From an uncultured Porphyromonadaceae bacterium (GTDB lineage: Bacteria > Bacteroidota > Bacteroidia > Bacteroidales > Muribaculaceae): DNA of 64,000 nucleotides. Positions 58,667 to 64,000 of this stretch are shown in pieces. A program made the translations under genes and the position numbers. The stretch spans positions 1 to 64,000 of the forward strand of contig CAMWID010000001.1 in NCBI GenBank assembly GCA_947174235.1, read 5' to 3'. Within the stretch, counting starts at the first letter, position 1. Every line of letters starts with the position of its first letter. Under the pieces are notes generated by a model, which saw nothing but the letters and a program-made list of their open reading frames with translations, ran no database searches and was not told where the DNA came from.

Positions 58667-59245
58667 CAACAACCGTCCGGTGATTTCCCCGGCGTGATCA
58701 CTACGGAACCTCAGGGTCATACTGCACGTGTTGTCAAAAGTCCTGTCTGTCACCTCTATTTCATTACCCTTTACAATACGCATCACTCCGTCGGCGGCAA
58801 CATAGGGAAACGTCACCTTGACAGTCTCCATCTGATGCATCTCCTTCCTCCCCGCCTCCTCAAGGCAAAGACGCGCCGCTTCCCTATAGGCGGCGATCAG
58901 CCCCGGAGTTCCCAACTTTATACCACCGAAATACCTGACGACAACAACAATGACATCTGTCAATTCCTTACTGTTGATCTGTCCAAGGATCGGTTTTCCG
59001 GCGGTGCCGGATGGTTCTCCGTTGTCATTCAGTTGCCACTCCTTTCTTTCGGGACCTATCATATATGCCCAGCACACGTGGCGCGAATCATGATATTCAT
59101 TCTGATACTCCTTCACAATCGCACGTGCCTCATCTGCATCTGTCACTTTCCTGGCAAATGCGATAAACCGGCTCATCTTCTCCCTGAACTGGGCTTCGGC
59201 TTCCCTTTCTATGGTATAATATAAATCACTCATATGGTCAAACAA
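58637..59245 (-). CDS. YigZ/IMPACT family protein
   Basis: KMSRFIAFARKVTDADEARAIVKEYQNEYHDSRHVCWAYMIG, NDNGEPSGTAGKPILGQI, VVVRYFGGIKLGTPGLIAAYR. Confidence 0.94.
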   Translation of the reverse strand: MFDHMSDLYYTIEREAEAQFREKMSRFIAFARKVTDADEARAIVKEYQNEYHDSRHVCWAYMIGPERKEWQLNDNGEPSGTAGKPILGQINSKELTDVIVVVVRYFGGIKLGTPGLIAAYREAARLCLEEAGRKEMHQMETVKVTFPYVAADGVMRIVKGNEIEVTDRTFDNTCSMTLRFRSDHAGEITGRLLSVDGVTLGD

Positions 59246-59293
59246 AAAAGGAGGAGTGCAAATTTACTAATTTTGAATCATATTTCCAATGCG

Positions 59294-59317
59294 TGTATTG
59301 CAACATGTATTGCAACA
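59294..59317. repeat. two tandem 12-bp direct repeats upstream of blaI-like gene
   Basis: TGTATTGCAACA repeated exactly twice. Confidence 0.9.
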
Positions 59318-59349
59318 ACATATTTTAACTAAGATTGTAGTTGAATTTG

Positions 59350-59380
59350 TTTGCATATTCAGATTAATGTCGTAACTTTG
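59350..59380 (+). promoter_or_regulatory. promoter of blaI-like operon
   Basis: TTTG (59350..59353), 19-nt spacer, TAACTTTG (59373..59380). Confidence 0.7.
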
Positions 59381-59422
59381 CGGTGTCAACTAAACGAATA
59401 GTTCAATTAAAACAGACACTAT

Positions 59423-59800
59423 ATGGCTAAACGAAATCCGGACATACAGCTCACCCCTAAAGAAGAGGAGGTGATGCAGATTCTTTGGGACAACGGTCCC
59501 ATGTTTGTAAAAGAGATCGTGGCGTTGATGCCTGATCCCAAGCCGCATATAAATACTGTTTCCACATTTGTAAGACTTCTCGAGCAGAAAGGGGCTGTCA
59601 CGCACGAGGCTCACAAAATGTCATTCAAATACAAGGCTGTGATCCAACGTGACAAGGTGAGAAAGAAATCCCTCGGGGCTCTTCTTAAAAACTATTTCAA
59701 CAACAGCGGCAAAGGGCTCGTATCCGCGCTTGTGGAAGAAGAAAAGGTTTCGGTCGATGAACTGAAAGAACTTATAAATATCATAGAATCCAAAAAGTAG
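59423..59800 (+). CDS. BlaI/MecI/CopY family transcriptional repressor
   Basis: LTPKEEEVMQILWDNGPMFVKEIVALMPDPKPHINTVSTFVRLLEQKGAVTHE winged-helix. Confidence 0.95.
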   Translation: MAKRNPDIQLTPKEEEVMQILWDNGPMFVKEIVALMPDPKPHINTVSTFVRLLEQKGAVTHEAHKMSFKYKAVIQRDKVRKKSLGALLKNYFNNSGKGLVSALVEEEKVSVDELKELINIIESKK

Positions 59801-59803
59801 CAA

Positions 59804-61003
59804 ATGGGTGATTTCTCAATATATATAATCAAGATGGCTGTGATGCTCGCATTCCTCTTCTCAGTCTACAAACTGACTGTCGGAAGGCTGAAATGCCCGG
59901 CGTTGCAAAGAGTTTTATTGCTTGCCATTTATTCTGTGAGTGTCCTCATTCCTCTTATAAAGCCGGAATGGCTTCACAGTGCCTCTCAAGAGCAGATATG
60001 GAATCTTGACCTGACAGCATTTGCCACTGGTTCCAATGGAGATTCAGCCACATACTCAGATTCAGGCATCATAGCTGACATCGTTGTCGGAATAATGGCA
60101 GGGGGCTCAATTATTGCCGCCATAATATCGCTTGCCGGGCTTTTATGGATCGCAAAATGCAGACTTGCGGGGAAATCTCTGACAATCGGTCATATTCCGG
60201 TCACTGTAGTATCCACTCCGGCAATATCCCCCTTCAGCTTCGGCGGACGCATTTACATTTCAGAGACTGATTTTGAATTACAAAATGAAATGATAATCGC
60301 TCACGAATCAAGCCATATACGCCATAAACATTATATCGATCTCCTTATCGGGAGATGCGTGGCTATCACCCAATGGTGGAATCCGCTTGCCTGGCTTATG
60401 CTTCGGGAAATTCATAATGTACATGAATACCAGGCAGACAACGACGTGATTTCCCAGGGGTACGACATGCAGGAATATCAGTACCTGCTTCTTCGTAAAG
60501 TCGCGGGACCGCGGTTCCAACACATCACAGACAATTTTAACCACAGCAAGCTTAAAGCCCGTCTGCTGATGATCAATCGCAAAGATTCGATGTTCCCGGC
60601 AAGACTGCTGTCTTTCCTATGCATTCCCGCCGCGATCGCCGGGACAATGGCTGTCAGTTCTGACCTATTTGCAGATTTCACCAAACCTCTTGCAAAGGCA
60701 TTCGAGAAAGTTCCCGGACAAATCGGGATCCCTTCCAAAATCGAAGATACTTCTCCAAACGGGTCTGCCAATCAGATTTCTTCCCATCCTATTTTAGAAA
60801 TCAATCCGGAAGATTCAGACAATACACTCACAATGACAGACACACCTGATGGTTCGCCCGACGTATTGCTCAATGGCGTTCCATTCAGTTATAAGGATCT
60901 CGACAACATAGACCCTGCAAGAATCAAAGACATATCAGTAATTAAGGATTCCGACGAGCATCCCAACGGACTGATAGTTATAAATATGAAAGAAACGGAA
61001 TAA
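59804..61003 (+). CDS. M56 family (BlaR1-like) membrane metallopeptidase
   Basis: N-terminal TMs, HEXXH in IIAHESSHIRHKHYIDLL; C-terminal plug-like tail VLLNGVPFSYKDLDNIDPARIKDISVIKDSDEHPNGLIVINMKE. Confidence 0.93.
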   Translation: MGDFSIYIIKMAVMLAFLFSVYKLTVGRLKCPALQRVLLLAIYSVSVLIPLIKPEWLHSASQEQIWNLDLTAFATGSNGDSATYSDSGIIADIVVGIMAGGSIIAAIISLAGLLWIAKCRLAGKSLTIGHIPVTVVSTPAISPFSFGGRIYISETDFELQNEMIIAHESSHIRHKHYIDLLIGRCVAITQWWNPLAWLMLREIHNVHEYQADNDVISQGYDMQEYQYLLLRKVAGPRFQHITDNFNHSKLKARLLMINRKDSMFPARLLSFLCIPAAIAGTMAVSSDLFADFTKPLAKAFEKVPGQIGIPSKIEDTSPNGSANQISSHPILEINPEDSDNTLTMTDTPDGSPDVLLNGVPFSYKDLDNIDPARIKDISVIKDSDEHPNGLIVINMKETE

Positions 61004-61043
61004 CCGGCACGCACAACACTATCTAACCCACAATACCCAAATT

Positions 61044-61949
61044 ATGAAAAATCTATTTTTGACAGCCGCCTTGGCGGTTGTCCCGGCGGTCTATGCCCAA
61101 GACACAACCCTGTATGAATGTGTATACCAATACGACGTGAACGGCACGACTGAAAAGGGCGACCTCTCCGACACGTTCAACTGCATACTCCTGATCGGAG
61201 AAGATAGTTCTAAATTTCTTGATTACACCGCTTTCCAGCTGGATTCAGTATCCGCGATCAAAGGGATAAGCGATGACGTTTTGAAAGAATATGAGGCACG
61301 CGACCAGAAGGCTGTACCCTACTTTGACCGCCGCTTGTTCAATTCCTTATCCGACAACAAGCTAACTACCATATCTGTAATGGCTCCATTCACATACAAA
61401 TATGAAGAGGAAACTCCCCTGATAGAATGGAAACTGTCAGACGAAACGCAGACTGTATGCGGATACGAATGCAGGAAAGCCGACGGTGAATATGGCGGAA
61501 GAAAATGGACTGCATGGTATGCCGAAGAGATACCTGTGCCGTTCGGACCCTGGAAGATGACCGGACTCCCCGGGTTGGTGATGCTTGCCACTGACAGTGA
61601 CGGCATACATCGTTTCATTGTTGTCTCTTTCCGGGAAGGAAACGGTAAAATCTCGCCCGACGACATTCCCAACGTAATTAAAACCGACCATAAGAAATTT
61701 GAGGCACAGAAAGCGGAATATGACAAAAATCCTATCAACTCAATCAACCCTTCCGACATAGAAAGCATATCAATCCTTAAGGGGGAGACCAACAATATCA
61801 TAGTCAACGGCACTCTGGTCAGGAATTTTGAAAAGGGATCTATCCCTCTTGAAGTTGTCGAGACAAAAAGCGATGTCAAAAAGAATGAGCACAACAATAA
61901 TTCCAAAGACAACATCACTGTTGTCAAAACCGGATCCTTAAAAAAATAA
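61044..61949 (+). CDS. GLPGLI family protein
   Basis: Signal peptide, AWYAEEIPVPFGPWKMTGLPGLVMLATDSDGIHRF. Confidence 0.93.
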   Translation: MKNLFLTAALAVVPAVYAQDTTLYECVYQYDVNGTTEKGDLSDTFNCILLIGEDSSKFLDYTAFQLDSVSAIKGISDDVLKEYEARDQKAVPYFDRRLFNSLSDNKLTTISVMAPFTYKYEEETPLIEWKLSDETQTVCGYECRKADGEYGGRKWTAWYAEEIPVPFGPWKMTGLPGLVMLATDSDGIHRFIVVSFREGNGKISPDDIPNVIKTDHKKFEAQKAEYDKNPINSINPSDIESISILKGETNNIIVNGTLVRNFEKGSIPLEVVETKSDVKKNEHNNNSKDNITVVKTGSLKK

Positions 61950-61956
61950 TACCGTC

Positions 61957-64000
61957 ATGCTTACCCGTTTTCTTTATTTCATTTTGATTTCTTTCTCCCC
62001 TCTTTTGGCAAAAGGGGATACAATTCTCTCCGGCTCTGTGACAAATGATATCGGGGAACCGCTCCGGACGGTGATGGTGAAGGCAATCACAGAAGACGGG
62101 AAATCATGGCACACTAAAACCGGCAAAGACGGGAACTTCTATCTGTCGATTCCTGAAGAGTCGACACCGGCTATTATAAGTTTCAACAAATTAGGATATG
62201 AGCCGGAAAGTATCAACCTCAATGATGTTTCCGGTCCGGTTCTTATAAAACTTCACCGCACCTCCACAGTCCTGAAGGAGGTGACGGTGAAAGCTCCATC
62301 CGTCAGACTCAGGGGAGACACTGTTGTATATAATCTTGCCGATTTCGCGGGGAAAGGTGATGTCTCGCTACAGGACGCCTTGAAGAAAGTGCCCGGGGTC
62401 GAGGTCGGAAACGACGGCGGGATAAAATATAACGGCAAGAACATCTCCAACTTCTATATTAACGGCATTGATCTTTTGGGAGGGAAATACAACATCGCCA
62501 CGACAAGCATCCCTCACTCATATGTGAGCGCGGTTGAGATTCTAAATAACCATCAGAATAAAAAAATTGACCGAAGTGTCTTCTCCGACAATGTCGCCAT
62601 GAACATCCGGCTGAAGTCTAAAGCCATGTTCAAGCCTATGGGTAAATATGATGTCAAAGCAGCCACGGGCGACAGACTGATGGGGGAAGCGACAGGAGCG
62701 GGAATGATGTTCGCTGAAAAATTCCAGACTATTCTGACATTAAAAGGGGGAAATATAAATGAATTCGCAGCTTACGACAATGTGGTTCATTACTCATATG
62801 AAAACGTGAACTCAGCAAATAATTATGCGGAAAACATTCTTGGAAACCTGTCAGCCTCCACCCCGCCATTGGGAAGAAACCGCTGGATAAGACCAATTGA
62901 CACCTCAGCCACATTCAATCTGATCAACAAAATCTCCGGAGACGCCACAATACGGACAGACATCGCATATGAGTTTACCCATACCGACTACGATTATTCC
63001 GAATCGGCATCATATTTCGGAGGAGACCACGATGTGGAGATCAATACATCACGCGCACCGTCGGCAAATACCCACAAACCCTCTTTCTCTATTGAGTACA
63101 GACTTGACAGCGACCGGCGCTACATACGCAACAATCTGAAAGGGGAAGCCTCTTTCTCAGCCTACGGATTGCCCGTAAACAGCGGAAACAACCTCATATC
63201 CCAGGCTCAGGACATGAAGTCGTTCAATATTTCTGAAGATCTCGGAATCAGTTGGAAAAAAGGAAAAATAAAATGGAATGCCGCATCGTTCGTACAGTTC
63301 CGGGCAAATCCGGAAGGAAGAATCGTCGTGGCGGGAGGTGAAAACCCCGAAGCTAAAATGACACAGACAGCCCGCACTTATTCACTGCGGCTTTCCCAAG
63401 ACGTTTCCGGGGCAATGGAATACAGGAGGTCGCGGATATACTTCCCGGCAAACATATCTTTCAGCCATGACCGTATCTACACCGTATTGTCTGATCGCGG
63501 ATATGGTGATGAAAATATCAACGCGAGAAATAATCTGACAGGCAATGAACTCAGGCTTTCGTTGTCTCCAAGCTACGAATATTCCTCACGTTACAACCGT
63601 CTGGTATTACGCGCCGGAATACCATTCAGCATAAACATTCATGACAGGAAGAACATCGGAACAATTTATTCCTCCGACAATAATACTTATCTTAACCTAT
63701 CCCCTTCCGTCTACATGAACTACGACGCCTCTTCCAAATCCACATTCGGCGCCTCCGCAGCATATAAGGATTCTCACGGCGACATTCTCGATTTGCTGAC
63801 ATCTCCGGTCATGACCGATTATATGTCGATGCAACTTAAATCAGGGATAATCTCCCACAACAGGCAATTTAATTCATCTTTGCGATACAGCTTCAAATCA
63901 CCTCTGTCAATGTGGAACTTCCGCATCACAGCAGACTACACAAAAGGATGGAACAATCTTATGCCGGGGCAATATGTGACATCAGGGCTGATAGCCGTAA
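61957..64000 (+). CDS. outer-membrane protein with carboxypeptidase-regulatory-like and TonB-plug-like domains (truncated by window end)
   Basis: Hand-translated start MLTRFLYFILISFSPLLAKGDTILSGSVTNDIGEPLRTVMVKAITEDGKSWHTKTGKDGNFYLSIPEES...LQDALKKVPGVEVGNDGGIKYNGKNISNFYINGIDLLGGKYN; no stop identified before the window end; absent from ORF track. Confidence 0.85.
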   Translation, partial: MLTRFLYFILISFSPLLAKGDTILSGSVTNDIGEPLRTVMVKAITEDGKSWHTKTGKDGNFYLSIPEESTPAIISFNKLGYEPESINLNDVSGPVLIKLHRTSTVLKEVTVKAPSVRLRGDTVVYNLADFAGKGDVSLQDALKKVPGVEVGNDGGIKYNGKNISNFYINGIDLLGGKYNIATTSIPHSYVSAVEILNNHQNKKIDRSVFSDNVAMNIRLKSKAMFKPMGKYDVKAATGDRLMGEATGAGMMFAEKFQTILTLKGGNINEFAAYDNVVHYSYENVNSANNYAENILGNLSASTPPLGRNRWIRPIDTSATFNLINKISGDATIRTDIAYEFTHTDYDYSESASYFGGDHDVEINTSRAPSANTHKPSFSIEYRLDSDRRYIRNNLKGEASFSAYGLPVNSGNNLISQAQDMKSFNISEDLGISWKKGKIKWNAASFVQFRANPEGRIVVAGGENPEAKMTQTARTYSLRLSQDVSGAMEYRRSRIYFPANISFSHDRIYTVLSDRGYGDENINARNNLTGNELRLSLSPSYEYSSRYNRLVLRAGIPFSINIHDRKNIGTIYSSDNNTYLNLSPSVYMNYDASSKSTFGASAAYKDSHGDILDLLTSPVMTDYMSMQLKSGIISHNRQFNSSLRYSFKSPLSMWNFRITADYTKGWNNLMPGQYVTSGLIAV

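Noticed and set aside
59423-61003. BlaI/M56 pair as a beta-lactam resistance operon
   Set aside because: No beta-lactamase or PBP gene is adjacent and the M56 C-terminus lacks a recognisable penicillin-binding sensor domain.

Overview
This is a chromosomal window from a Bacteroidota member. Gene content, protein style and TTTG-N19-21-TAnnTTTG promoters point to Bacteroidales, probably Muribaculaceae-like (taxonomy is inferred). Most of it is core metabolism: MurU-like/AmgK-like-RapZ-CTD, pgk, exbB-exbD-exbD-tonB with a PstS-like lipoprotein and a TPR protein, nqrABCDEF, glyA, bioD, lpxH, a SufT-like protein, two paralogous porin-family proteins, priA, mscS, bioA-bioF-bioG/C fusion, nhaD, aquaporin, nifJ, a DEAD-box helicase, recG, ispD, fabG, a KASIII-like enzyme, a TetR regulator, tRNA-fMet, an RluA-family enzyme, an MFS transporter, a YggS-like protein, DUF4494, DUF4492-cydAB, paired short chromate transporters, folC, rng, HU, a YjjG-like HAD, a YigZ-like protein, and a BlaI/M56/GLPGLI/outer-membrane-protein locus cut by the window end. 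There is no CRISPR array, prophage or intact transposase. The most interesting non-routine signals are: (1) a fused sugar-kinase/RapZ-C-terminal-domain protein beside a MurU-like enzyme; (2) an orphan small-RNA gene on the minus strand with a well-placed promoter and terminator; (3) two tandem near-identical putative sRNA genes between folC and rng; (4) a 421-bp MITE-like element with 34-bp TIRs and a TTA target duplication at the cydB stop codon; (5) loopless perfect palindromes of 40, 56 and 64 bp in intergenic regions; (6) an unannotated 29-aa basic protein downstream of HU; (7) a BlaI-M56-GLPGLI-OMP module whose antirepressor-like and GLPGLI proteins carry plug-domain-like tails. Product names come from motif recognition by eye; no database search was run.
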